This document shows positions 31,158 through 41,340 of a DNA stretch of 64,000 nucleotides, piece after piece (the first letter of the stretch is position 1; each line of letters starts with the position of its first letter). Below the pieces are notes generated by a model. The model was not told the origin of the DNA. It saw nothing but the letters and a program-made list of their open reading frames with translations, and ran no database searches. Origin of the DNA: Triatoma infestans. Taxonomy: Eukaryota; Arthropoda; Insecta; Hemiptera; Reduviidae. A program made the translations under genes and the position numbers. The stretch lies in contig JAAEAF010000236.1 of the NCBI GenBank assembly GCA_011037195.1, forward strand, positions 186,001 through 250,000, in the 5' to 3' direction.

Positions 31158-32389
31158 TCCAAGTGATGTATCTGTAATATATAGTCTACCTTATGAGTCT
31201 CTGGATGTTGAACAAGCGCGCTACAGGATATTTACAGATGGTAGCAAGAGTGGTGAAGGTGTAGGCAGTGCTATTGTAGTCTATAAGAATAAGGATAAAA
31301 TTTATTCGAATAAATATCCGTAGCAATAATCAAGCTGAAGAATTCGCAATCCTTAAGGCACTCGAGTGGTTTAAAGAGAACCGCATCCATTGCCAAGATA
31401 GCTTCAAGAAAGTAGCAGCTATGACTGACAGTAGAGTGCAATTGATTCTATTAAAAATTACGACAATCATAACAGGATCTGCGAGGAAGCAAGGAAAGAA
31501 ATAAGTAGTTTGAAGGGTACAGGGAAGGAAGTGATTCTGGTATGGATTAAAGCCCACGTGGGCCTGGAGGGCAATGAGGAAGCGGATCGATTAGCAAAGG
31601 AGGCTGCTAAGGATAATGATAGCCTTTAAAGGATTTTGCTATCCTTTATTCCCGGTATCCTAAATCCGAAATCGCTCGTATCTTGCTTGAAAAAAGTGTA
31701 GCAGAATGGGATCAACAGAATGGCAGAGTACTCTTAATGGAGCAGAAACAAAACTATTTTTTCCACATGTGCAAAGCAGAATAAAGTTGACTGCCACTCA
31801 CTCATACCTTAACACAAATTTTCTCTGGGCATGGTCCCAATATGAAATATTTACATAGGTTTCACCTGGCTCTAGCACCCTATTGTCCTTGCCCAGGACA
31901 CTGTTATCCAGGATGTACATCATCTTATATTTGACTGTCCATTACTGGAGAGAAGTAGAGCCCAATTAGTCCGGCATATTACGCTACAAGGGGAAAGTTG
32001 GCCGATACCGAGAAGCAAATTTATAGAAGAGCATAACATTGAAATATTTAGTAAATTTGTAAATAACATCAATTTAGTACAATTAAATAATCTTTAAACT
32101 TTCCATCTTATCTGTACATATTGCCATTGTTAAATTCTTCATATTGTTTATAAAATCATTACTCACATATTTATAACTGTTTTACTCACATACTCACATA
32201 CTATTACTGTTTTTAGTTGAAATTTGTCATCTGAAATTATTTAATTTTCTTTTGTATCTGTGTACATATTTATTTGAGTTAAAGTTTATATTAATGTACT
32301 TTATTACATGCAGTACCGAAGGTATGGTGCATGTAGAAAATAAACTCCCCAATGGTAGGGTTATTACCAAAGGGAACCAAAAAAAAAAA
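31158..32389 (+). pseudogene. 5'-truncated LINE: RNase H relic with poly(A) and TSD
   Basis: In two or three frames the sequence encodes an RNase H: 'FTDGSKSGEGVGSA' (first D, near 31230), 'NNQAEEFAILKALEW' (E), 'AAMTDSR' (D), and 'WIKAHVGLEGNEEADRLAKE' (last D, near 31590). A decayed C-terminal region with 'CPCPGHCYPGC' follows, then a short 3' UTR and a poly(A) run (32379-32391). AACCTCCTAGAAA occurs at 31145-31157 and again at 32390-32402 directly after the poly(A), giving a convincing 13-bp target duplication. The insertion therefore starts at 31158, and the open sequence before it is host flank. Stops and frameshifts show it is dead. It belongs to the jockey/I group by domain. Confidence 0.75.
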
Positions 32390-32644
32390 AACCTCCTAGA
32401 AAATCAATTTTCCTAGGAAAATGTTTTAAATGGAAGTGAAAGGCATTTTTCTGTGTTGACAGTAAACGAAATTTAAAGAAAATTGCTATAAACTGAAAAA
32501 AAAGAAGAAGAAAACAACCAGTAAAGACGCACTTCTGGTACGCCGCACACTTGATACGATTTTGCGCGATATCTTCGTGTCCAGACAGGTGGTCATTACC
32601 TAAACAGAATATTAAGTTTAAGCTTCCTGGGATTTTTCGTTTTT

Positions 32645-32850
32645 GACATGTTTATGAGCGTTGGCTTGTATCTGGAAGGTCCTCAGTTCGAGTCCCGCGT
32701 ATAACTGCTAAATTTTTATTCGTTTGAAAAATAATCATGGTAAAGAAGGTGCTTCCGCCTCCGTCTACGACACCTAACTTGGTCCAAATGGAGTTGGACG
32801 TTAAGCCCGTCTGAAAAAAATTGGTATTACTTACTACTTTACTTTACTAA
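32645..32850 (+). mobile_element. SINE2-type short repeat, copy 2
   Basis: 'Ttgtatctggaaggtcctca' is followed by a B-box-like 'gttcgagtcccgcg', then 'tttttattcgtttgaaaaat', 'ccgtctacgacacctaac', 'gttggacgttaagccc' and a tail of 'tactactttactttact'. It matches 12151-12330 in the same order. A tRNA-like Pol III head is likely. Confidence 0.55.
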
Positions 32851-32869
32851 TAGATACCTTCAATATTAT

Positions 32870-33480
32870 ATTGAACCTACAATATAATAAAGGGACACTA
32901 ATATTTTATATTGCACTTACAGTATAATAAAAGGACACTTCAGAGGGAAGCGTGACGTCATAACCCCAAAACAGTTTTCTTGAAAAATATTTCAAGCGCA
33001 AATGTTAGTTCTTAAGATGTCAGGTAACTCTTGTAAACCCAGAAAAAACTTCTTCATTACTTAGAAATCTTTATCGAAGAAAATATTGGTTTCAAAAAGA
33101 GCATTTGCACTTCCGTTCAACCTATTTTCTTCAAACTTTGTTAGTTTAGCACCAAATTTAATTCATATTATACCAGAATTACAAAGATATTCAAAAAAAA
33201 TTTTAGCGAATGGTCTGTATGTATATGTGTTTGTGTGGGAGAGAGTGTATGTGGTATGTGTGTGAAGAAAATATCTCAAAAACGAAAGTTCGCAGAATTC
33301 GTATTCCGTTACTATCACCGCATCTGACATGATGATTGCAGACAAAATCCAGCATCCGGAAATAAAACTTTACTGAATAATTATTTCAGTTTGTGCGATT
33401 TTCCAAAGATTTTCATTATACTTTTATACTACCTACACACATAAATATTTATATCATTTTTATTTGAAATATTTTCTAAA
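32870..33480 (+). repeat. Dispersed repeat family A, partial copy
   Basis: It contains 'gcgtgacgtcataa', 'gcacttccgttcaacctatt', 'agcgaatggtctgtatgtat', a GT-rich run, 'gaaaatatctcaaaaacgaa', 'accgcatctgacatgatgat' and 'ggaaataaaactttactgaa'. These blocks are also found in the copies at 62, 3778 and 21110. The foldback element at 33493 inserted just beyond it. Confidence 0.5.
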
Positions 33481-33492
33481 AATGAAAATTAA
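33481..33492. repeat. 12-bp TSD of foldback element, left
   Basis: AATGAAAATTAA, repeated exactly at 33770-33781. Confidence 0.88.
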
Positions 33493-33568
33493 TTGTTGTG
33501 GTGGTTGGTTCCGCAGAGCTGGAAAGCATCAGAGACATTTTCCGCGGTAGCCTGCTTCATTTTGTGGT

Positions 33569-33606
33569 CATCGACCGGTTTCGGGCGTTCGCCCATCTTC
33601 AGGATG
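33569..33606 (-). ncRNA. Hammerhead ribozyme-like motif (33.6 kb, left arm)
   Basis: Identical to the 22670 and 28601 copies over all 38 positions: CATC, CTGAAGA, T, GGGC-GAAC-GCCC, GAAA, CCGGTC, GATG on the minus strand. Confidence 0.6.
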
Positions 33607-33693
33607 CGTTTTTCAGACAGTGTGACAACACAGACTTGCACAGAGCAAACTTAGTTTTCACACTCACTGTGTTGTCACACTGTCTGGAAAACG

Positions 33694-33731
33694 CATCCTG
33701 AAGATGGGCGAACGCCCGAAACCGGTCAATG
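33694..33731 (+). ncRNA. Hammerhead ribozyme-like motif, stem I variant (33.7 kb, right arm)
   Basis: The core is intact, but the base after the predicted cleavage point is A rather than G (AATG for GATG). This weakens stem I by one pair. Confidence 0.5.
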
Positions 33732-33769
33732 ACCACAAAATGAAGCAGGCTACTACGGAGAATGTCTCC

Positions 33770-33781
33770 AATGAAAATTAA
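33770..33781. repeat. 12-bp TSD of foldback element, right
   Basis: AATGAAAATTAA, identical to 33481-33492. Confidence 0.88.
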
Positions 33782-33784
33782 GTT

Positions 33785-35195
33785 TTTGGGGAGTTCTGGG
33801 GGACAGTAGTGTTAAGCTTCCTCTAAGTATTACTTCAATAAAATATATGTTCTATCTCTTATATAATAATATATATATCAGAAGTATTGCTACAATTCCA
33901 AATTTGATGAAATTCAGTTAACCGGATGTGCAACTTAAAAGTATGAAATTTCTCGAAAAAATCATAACTATTTCCTTTAAACTTGGGATTGACACAAATC
34001 CAACGAAACGAATTGTTAATTGTTTTTATGACTGCCTCACCAATATTCTGTTCTTTCGCTGATTTAATGGATGTCATCTTGATTGATCAGTACGCTGGGT
34101 CATTGCAACTCAATTTAGATGAGCAACACCGCCGTTCGAGCTGGATAGTGTATCTCTCACAGATTGGTATAATCCTAGCACTTTTATTGGTAACATTTTC
34201 AATGTAGCATTTTCATAATCTTTTCAATGTTTTCTTAAAACATCTTCTTTTTCTGTTTTTTTTTTCTCATTTAGAGAGAGTTTTTCATTTTCCCTTCCTT
34301 CTCGCTTTCTTCCTCGGCCAACAAAAGTAGAAAAAAACTTAACAATAAAAAGTTTTCTCCTAGTGAAACGGGAGTGTCTTAGTGGGAGGTTGTTTTCCTT
34401 ACTGTTTCCCAACAACTTGATAGAGACCACCAGCTCCCACAACAAGTCAAACCAATGGATAGCTGGTGAGGCAAGGGCTATCTGGTGAGGTAGATATACA
34501 CTGGTTAGAAGAATGAGAGACACTAGTATTTCCCATGTTTTTTCCATATGTTTCCAGCTGGCTTGTTTCCAGATTGACAGACCCTTGCCTACTATATTTT
34601 TTTCTTAGTTTGTGAAAAGGCAATGGAGCAGGCGACAGAGTATTGTCAGAGAGTTTGAGAGAAAACTGCTGGAAAGCATTGGGGATTTTCTAAGCTCTCT
34701 TACTTGTGTTCTAGTGAGAGAGAATTTTTGTTTTTGGGTTGAGATATTTTTGGGATGTTGTAATATTGTTTTCTAACTATAGAGGGAGTTTACCCTAGAT
34801 TTTTTTTTTTTTTTGAAAGAGAATAATAGATAGGAAATGAAAGGGGGGATTTATGTTTTTGACTGTCTAAACTTTTGGTTTTTTGTTTCCTTTTTTAATG
34901 AATTGAAGACGACATAACAACAATGAAAGTCAAGGCGATTTCCCTTCATGATATTTGGTTGGGAGAGCAGCAAAAGTTTTTAATTGTGGATATAGATATA
35001 GAATAGACAATACTCACTTCCCGTTTCTTTTTTTGTTATATATATGTGAAGAACATTTTAAAGCGGATACTTCATCGTGAATTATCATAAAGTAAGGAAA
35101 GACGCTACAAAAGATTTCTAGTATCTAACTGCCTAGATTTACTAACGTGCAAAAACGACGTAAGCCAGATATTAGGAGTAGATAAGAGTAGATGT
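33785..35195. other. No gene recognised
   Basis: AT- and T-rich sequence. The open frame at 33983-34207 (plus) ends in a hydrophobic run, but neither homology nor splice signals support it. Confidence 0.4.
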
Positions 35196-35207
35196 TATAC
35201 AGCCTTC

Positions 35208-35715
35208 TTGCCGACACTCCGAAATAAATGCATATCAAGACAGGCAAAAGTCACCATATATAGCGCGATCCTCAGACCAATAGTTTTGTATTGTTCCGAA
35301 GCCTGGACCCTAAGGAAGGCGGATGAAAGAAAGTTAAATACCTGGGAATATATGGAACGATATATGGAAAATGGTGTATACCGAATAAGGAAGAATAAGG
35401 AACTAAGAGAGCTTTACAGGGAGGTTGATCTTGTGGCACAGCAAAGACAGGCAGACTGCGCTGGTTGGGGCATCTGCACCGAATGGATGCCAGTCGGGGG
35501 GCAAAGAGGCTCTATGAAGGGCATCCCGAGGAAAAGACCACGAGGAAGGCCCCGTTTAAAATGGCTACAGGATGTAGAAGAGGATCTGGGGAAGATGGAA
35601 GTAAGGCAATGGAAAAGGAAAGTGAATGATAGAGACGCCAGGCAGAAAATTCTTCTGGCGAAGGCCAAGGTTCTTCAAGGACCGTAGAGCTAATGGAAGA
35701 AGAAGAAGGGAAGAC
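35208..35715 (+). pseudogene. RTE-like LINE, C-terminal fragment with (GAA)n tail
   Basis: One open frame to 35687 reads 'QAKVTIYSAILRPIVLYCSE' with 'AWTL', then 'NGVYRIRKNKELRELYREVD', and later 'KRPRGRPRLKWLQDVEEDLG'. These are the conserved blocks after the RT palm in insect RTE-type LINEs (RPxxxYGxETWTL; YRIRxNxEL..LY; RPRGRPRxRWxDxVEEDL). The frame is open but the endonuclease and RT catalytic parts are missing, so this is a 5'-truncated insertion. 'Agctaatggaagaagaagaa' follows the stop, a GAA-type tail as expected for this clade. C replaces the usual G in YGxE and A the usual T in ETWTL. No target duplication was identified. Confidence 0.75.
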
Positions 35716-35787
35716 GAGTTGGAGTTAATATATACTTTAAAAATGTAATTTTCAATATAAAAATAATTTTAATTATATTACTAGGTA

Positions 35788-36012
35788 AGGGATTAGCTCA
35801 GGGGTAGCGCGTTGGACTATCACGTGGAGGTCCCGGATTTGAGTCCAGTGCTACCCTTAGACTTTTTCTTCCTAGGAGCCTCTACAACTCACTGTTCGGT
35901 GATGGACAATGTTGTTGGTAACGAGAGAATAGTGTCCAGAGGCGGCCAGTCCTTTAAGAAAGCTTCGGGCACCAACTACCAGAGATGTTGACGCGCCTTA
36001 AATAAAAAAAAA
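35788..36012 (+). mobile_element. SINE1 copy, plus strand, tail type II
   Basis: The A-box region 'gattagctcaggggtagcg' and a mutated B box 'ggatttgagtcc' (35835-35846) are followed by 'ttcttcctaggagcctctac', 'actcactgttcggtgatgga', and a tail 'gttgacgcgccttaaat' running into poly(A). It matches the copy at 10377-10590 (minus). Unlike the copy at 1595 it lacks the 200-bp leader. Confidence 0.75.
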
Positions 36013-36039
36013 AAATAATGAATGTTGTACGGCAAGGCC

Positions 36040-36480
36040 AGAGGAATTTTTTTTTTAAAGAAAAAATATTCGTCGTTGCTCGTCCTCCTTTGACTCGTCT
36101 TCCCATCTCCGTGCCGGCCAGTCTTCTTCCTTTCTTTCTTCTTCCTGGAGGATATCAATGCCTTATTCTATCTGGCATGAGGACTATGCCACCTAACTTT
36201 CTGTTCCATAACTCTCTCACCAATGGCTTCCTTAATCCCCATTTCTTTCCGAATATGGAGGCTCCTTATTTTATAGAGCCTCTTCTTCTGGACACATCTC
36301 CACCAGAAGTCCATTTCGATGTCTGGATTTTTTCTAGGACTTTACTGGATATCGATCTGGTCTCTGCTTTATATGTGAGGATCCCTTCCACAATGGAATA
36401 AAAAATCTTTCTTTTAATAAACTTTTGTACCACAGAAATGGATGGAATGTTTTCACCGCTTTCCTCTTCACATCCTCCCT
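36040..36480 (-). pseudogene. RTE/CR1-like LINE C-terminus, decayed
   Basis: The minus strand reads in changing frames 'KIQTSKWTSGG' or 'MDFWWRCVRRRGSIKIRSLH', 'RKEMGIKEAIGERVMEQKVR', and 'YPPGRRKKGR'. This is the order of the C-terminal region of another insect LINE family (MDFxRRxxRxSRxDRIRNxxIRxxMG...; then PPGRRKRGRP). It is distinct from the family at 35208. Frameshifts and stops show it is dead. Confidence 0.55.
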
Positions 36481-36489
36481 ATAGCATCC

Positions 36490-37055
36490 TAGGTATTTGA
36501 AAGTTTTAATCTTATTACAAGTTCTCCATCAATGATTAAATTTCCTTCATTTAATTAATAGTTTACATTGGCAGGAATCATAAATTTTGGATGGAGACAT
36601 AATATTTTATGTAAAATAGAAAGTAAACACTTGACTTTTAAACGTAGCAATATTTGTTAATTGCTCCAGAATAATAAAGTTCATTGTATAACACATAATA
36701 GCTATAAGCAGCCAAAACCCCAATAAAATATATTTATTTTCGATGTGATAAAAATGAAATTACTCTAAAATTCTTGATATCAGATTAGCTCGTCCCAAGC
36801 ATAACAAAAACTAATCAGTGAAACACCTGCAAACTAAAATTTCTTGTTTTTTTGTTGAAGCTGACCAAAAAGTGGTATTTTGAATTGCGATATCTCTTTC
36901 CCCAGCAAACACAGTAGAACATAAGAATATTTCGGGAAAAAAAATAATCTTAAACGATGTAATATTCTTTCCATTCTTCTATATGAAAATAATTATTATT
37001 AATTAAGAAATATTTATAAGAATGTCATAGACTAATGATTATAGTATTAAAAAAA
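36490..37055. other. AT-rich DNA, no gene seen
   Basis: Nothing was recognised. Confidence 0.4.
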
Positions 37056-37061
37056 AAGAAA

Positions 37062-37432
37062 GTGTCTTAACTGTAATACTTGTTGTGCCTTCTAAAACAG
37101 ACAATACTTGAGTCTTAACTGTTACAGGCAATAGTCTTACTGTAACATGCAATACTTGTTGTGTCTTAACTGTAACATGCAATTGTGTCTTAACTGTAAC
37201 ATGCAATTCTTGTGTCTTAACTACAACATGCAATACTTGTTTGCCCATACAGGCAGTATTTGTTGCGACTTAAATGTAATAGGCAATACTTATTGAGACT
37301 TAACTGCAACAGGCAGTACTTGTGTCTTAACTGTAACAGGCAATACTTGTTGTGTCCCAAACAGACAATACTTGTTGAGTCATAATTGCAACAGGCAATA
37401 CTTGTTGTGTATTAACTGTAACAGGTAATACT
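37062..37432. repeat. Minisatellite, unit about 30 bp, about 12 copies
   Basis: Imperfect tandem units with consensus near 'cttaactgtaacaggcaata' plus 'cttgttgtgt'. Several units are shortened by 6-10 bp and a few have lost the middle. The short open frame on the minus strand, with repeated 'HVTVKTQ', is a by-product of the array. Spacers and repeat identity do not resemble CRISPR. Confidence 0.92.
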
Positions 37433-37439
37433 TTTTTTT

Positions 37440-39905
37440 TACCTATGATTTATGGTTTACATAAAATTTTTCATATTTTTTAAAACATGAAAACATTTTC
37501 TTACTTTTTAATTAATAAATTGAAATTGATATTAAATTGGTGAAATATTCTGAAGCGGGACAAACCATGTTCATTGTAATTATTAATCTTTTTTGTCAAT
37601 TTCTTGTCCACTTCCTTATTTTATTAGTTGGGGCGTGGGGCCTTATGCTGTTGGGTCTCTGGTGCATGCCTTGAGCCGGGCGCTGTTAATTACTAAAGAA
37701 CATTAAATTAAATGGAATTTGAAAAATTAAATATAATAATATTAAGCACAAAGAGAACCAAACTGTGAGATAAAGAAGGCAAAAAACAAATTAACAATAA
37801 TACTTACTAATTTTACGGAAACAAAACAAAAAACTTGGAGAATTAATTAAATTTAAAATGCGTTTTCTTTGTATTTGAAAAACACATTTCTTACTTTTTC
37901 CTTTTTCTATTCCTTGAGTGTAATACTAACAAAATATTTTTTCCTAAATTATCCAAAATTACAATACTTTCTCTTACTAGAGTGAGAGAAAGTAAAGTGG
38001 GTATATTGCCGTAAAATGAACATGTTCTGTTTCTTATATAATGAACAAAAGCGCTTACAAATGATACTAATAAAATCTAGTTAATTACCAGTCTCTAATA
38101 TGTATATCTATATTTTTATGGTAAGAAATTCGTGGCATTCACATGTTTACGCTTTAGCATTCTTTTACATCTATTTCATTAATATTTTTGCATTGTCGTT
38201 AAATTGATTTTTCCACCTTTCTACAGAGATAAAAATTATCTCTAATCTTGGTATAATTTCCTGTTTCTGAGGAGATTCAAGCCAAGCTAAATCCAAGTAG
38301 TTGAGCAGTGAAGACCTTTTCTGTCTTCGAAAGGATTTGCTGATTTATGTAAGTGTTGTCATATAGTTAGGCTAGGATATCCGCAGGGATACTGAGAACC
38401 TGAAGAAGATGCCATGTTACTTTAGTAAAATCTTAGTATTCAGGAATAATTTTAATTAAAAATAGCAAACTTTAAATTTTGTCATACTCCATTTTTTTAT
38501 GCCCACATCTTCCAATAAAATAAAATATATATTAAAAAAAAAACTTGTCAACTTGGTATCCAAGTTGTGACCGTCCGTTGAAACTAAGTAGCAACAGTGA
38601 AAGCTCCAAAAGACGACCGGGTAGCGGAGTTTTTCAAATCATCAATCTCTTTGTGTCTTTTTTGCATTTAATTAAAATTAGACTATGGTCTTCATCAATC
38701 ACTTTTTCCTCCTCAGTCGGTTCGCTCCACTCTAACTCTTATTTTTCCTTAGAATTTTTCTCATCATGTTTTTCATACAGCCCGTCTCCTTCTACTCTTC
38801 GCGCTTTCTATATTCATACTTCTTCGTCTACTACTACTAATATATTTTTAACATTAGATTCTTACCCATCATTCGCGCTTCAGAAAACTCTGTTTCGTTA
38901 CTTCCTGCCGCAAAATTAATCTCCTCCTGTCCCCTCCTCTTTTTTTACCACCTCTATTACCTTCTGTTTTGTACTTCACTCTCTCTCTGCTAGCACACAC
39001 CTAGCCCGTTCACAAGGAGATTTATTAAGAGTTTTCTGTCATATCGTCCTGTTTTTTCTTTACTCCATCATTACTGGCTATGTTCCCTTCATCCTACTTG
39101 GTTTTTTCCTCAGCTTTTCACTACTTTTCTTCGTGTCGTTCTCACTTCAATAAAATCCCTCACACCTTATAAAATCTTGCTTTCATCGTTAAAGGCAAGG
39201 CTTTAATCTTATCTGTTACCTTCTTCATTAATCCTCCTTTTCTTTTTATCATAATACTTCTGCGACTCAAATTATGGGGGAAAAAAACTGTTAATGATAA
39301 ATAATTAGCCTTTAAAAAAAATTTATTCCTAGCTATTAAAAAACAAAAAAGTAAAGAAAAGCTTTGAAAAATGGTTGTCCTTAATTCGACTATAATTACG
39401 ACGGTAGCCCTTATTATTGTCAGGGTTTCTTTTCGGGGAGGGACTTGCAAGGGATTAAACCTTTACGGTGACAATATTGTACCAGACTTATCTTCTTTTT
39501 TTTTAATAGCTTTCATTAATATCATAACCAAGGTGGTATCTTGGTTAATTGCGTAATCATAATCGTTTAATTATTCAGCAAAAGATACTTCGGGATTTTT
39601 TTTAATGACATCTTACGCTAATTCTGTGGAAAAATGTAGATTCATGTTTTCTCCTACTGATCAATTATTGCTCCTTTAGAAAGTCACTTTATGGAAAAAT
39701 CATAATCCTTTATTTTTCACTGGTCTGACATTGTCCCAAAAATAAAAACCACTGCTGGTTTGCGCTGTTGGTGGATTTGCAACACTGATTTGCAAACATT
39801 TTAGCTTTCAGAGAAGATTCATGTATTCAGTAAATTAGTTTAAAAATACACAGGTAAACTTTAGATTCATCACCAGACACATAAACTGAAAATGTATAAA
39901 AGGTA
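37440..39905. other. Mostly no gene recognised; one palindrome
   Basis: AT-rich, with a pyrimidine-rich belt at about 38700-39140. The palindromic motif at 37965-37994 is listed separately. Open frames in the belt (38545-38919 plus, 39160-39450 minus) look like chance. Confidence 0.4.
37965..37994. repeat. Palindromic AGTAAGAGAAAGT motif, copy 3
   Basis: TACTTTCTCTTACT and AGTGAGAGAAAGTA are separated by AG, a 14-bp arm with one G/T mismatch. It is the best-preserved copy of the motif. Confidence 0.6.
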
Positions 39906-39921
39906 AAAATCATTAGACTCC

Positions 39922-40056
39922 ATCAGAGACATTTTTCGAGGTAGCCTGCTTCATTTTGTGGTCATCGACCGGTTTCGGGCGTTCGCCCATCTTCAGGATG
40001 CGTTTTTCAGACAGTGTGACAACACAGACTTGCACAGAGCAAATTTAGTTTACACA
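39922..40056 (-). mobile_element. Single arm of the foldback (Penelope-like) family
   Basis: One arm only, from 'atcagagacatttttcgagg' to 'gcaaatttagtttacacact', with no inverted partner within the next several kb. A solitary pseudo-LTR or truncated insertion fits. No target duplication was found. Confidence 0.7.
39963..40000 (-). ncRNA. Hammerhead ribozyme-like motif (40.0 kb)
   Basis: All 38 positions are identical to the intact copies at 22670 and 33569 on the minus strand, despite changes elsewhere in the arm. Confidence 0.6.
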
Positions 40057-40266
40057 CTGACTGGTGTTTTTAACCCTTGAGATTTTCTAGGACTCTCTGG
40101 AGTTCAGTTTAACGAGAAAACACTGCCAGAGATCATGGGCAGTGAGATGGCAACGGGCATCAATGACTGACTATATGGACACGTGGTTCAAAAAAAAAAA
40201 GTCTCTTCTTGTTGGGGAATAGATTTATTCTACGGATTATATTAAAGTCATTATAACTCCATAAAC

Positions 40267-40418
40267 CTTAAAGATTGCTATATCTTGAGGTTTCCAGGTT
40301 AGCACAACAATACTGTACTGAAACTCCTCCCCTTGTTCATATTCTAGACAGAGAACCTGCTGCGGAAGGTCTGCAACAATAGGTTTGTATATCCATTGCC
40401 AAATTCTGGCTAATACTA
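40267..40418 (-). other. Candidate coding exon, unrecognised
   Basis: A minus-strand open stretch reads 'VLARIWQWIYKPIVADLPQQ' and 'VLCLEYEQGEEFQYSIVVLT'. It is preceded by 'tatattacag' (acceptor-like, ending at 40419) and followed by AAG/GTTTAT (donor-like). The amino-acid composition looks protein-like rather than AT-driven, but I recognise no family. The neighbours are SINE pieces. It could be a host exon or chance. Confidence 0.3.
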
Positions 40419-40462
40419 CTGTAATATACATCCTACAGATTTACTGACTCCAGCATGCTGCC

Positions 40463-40612
40463 CTTCCTAGGAGCCTCTACAACTCACTGTTTGGTGATGA
40501 GTCACTGCTCAGTGTTATCTGTATCTAGAGAACACTGCTCGTAGAAGGCTCCGGGGGGCACAATAGATCTTTCAGGTCGCAGTGGAATAATCCCCTACAT
40601 CAGTCTACAATA
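40463..40612 (+). mobile_element. SINE1 3' fragment, tail type I
   Basis: It starts at 'cttcctaggagcctctacaa' in the SINE body and ends with 'agatctttcaggtcgcagtg' and 'cccctacatcagtctac', matching the end of the copy at 1595-2036. The tRNA head is missing. Confidence 0.7.
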
Positions 40613-40619
40613 TAAAAAT

Positions 40620-41335
40620 TGAAACTTAGCACTTTCTTCCATAGAAGTATTTTTTTTTTTAACGAAACTTACTGCCATATGAATAAAATTTTTGAATTAT
40701 ATATTAAAAGTATAAAGAGAAAAAGATATAAAGGATCTGGATTGTTAATGTAGATATCTAGTAGAATGATAAAAGTAAACCATTTTAAGTACGAGTAAAT
40801 GATAATATTTACTCCTAATGGTAATGGTAATATTCCTCGAGAAATAATAGCTATAGAGACAGATAGAGAGGGTACATTGAGACCTGAGAAAGTCTTGAGT
40901 CGCAAAGCGAAAACACCTTTGTTGGCGACCCTAAACAGAACGGATACATATAAAAACAAAAGGAAAACGTTTTTAGTAAACACTTACAGAGAAAAAGAGA
41001 TCCAGAGAAGGGAAGGTAACATAAGACTGTGGGAAAATTTTGGCAGTAAGAACCACCAAAATAGACTATTTCGTAGTCATGGTAACGACCGAACAATTTG
41101 CGTCAACTTAGCAAAATCTAAGCAAATGATTATGTTTTGTTGATTAAAGCCTTACTTAGTTTTTCTGGCATTATTTTTTGGTATTGTTTCTACATTCCTT
41201 TACTTCTTTCGATTACTGATTATAAAAAAAAGATTCTTTGTAAAGTTCGTTTCCCAATTGGGCACTTTTCCTCTTTCTGTTTATTCCGTGCAATTACATT
41301 AAAAGAATGACTTCAAAGCGCAATTAGAAGCCTTC
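40620..41335. other. No gene recognised
   Basis: The plus-strand frame 40799-41143 is open for 114 codons but is lysine- and asparagine-rich, as AT-rich chance frames are, and was not recognised. Confidence 0.35.
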
Positions 41336-41340
41336 TTTCT

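Larger units (their letters stand above)
33493..33769 (+). mobile_element. Foldback element with paired hammerhead-like motifs (Penelope-like derivative), best copy
   Basis: A 277-bp element is flanked by an exact 12-bp duplication. The left end carries the extra tail 'ttgttgtggtggttggttcc' and 'gcagagctggaaagc' before the arm begins at 'atcagagac'. The right arm ends at the equivalent of that point ('gagaatgtctcc') without the tail, so the element is asymmetric. It is inverted relative to the copies at 16.4 and 22.6 kb, where the tail is on the right. The arms pair over most of their length around 'acttagttttcacactcact'. No protein is encoded. TSD length, one-sided tail, inverted repeats and ribozyme cores together suggest a non-autonomous Penelope-like element; a DNA foldback transposon is the alternative. 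Confidence 0.75.

Noticed and set aside
33983..34207. Possible membrane protein
   Set aside because: One hydrophobic stretch at the end of a 74-codon frame in AT-rich DNA; no other support.
37062..37432. CRISPR array
   Set aside because: Units are contiguous and imperfect with no unique spacers, and the genome is eukaryotic. It is a minisatellite.
38545..38919. 124-codon serine-rich frame
   Set aside because: Produced by a pyrimidine-rich belt; no domain recognised.
40799..41143. 114-codon frame on the plus strand
   Set aside because: Composition is that of AT-rich chance frames (Lys, Asn, Arg), with no motif and no splice sites.
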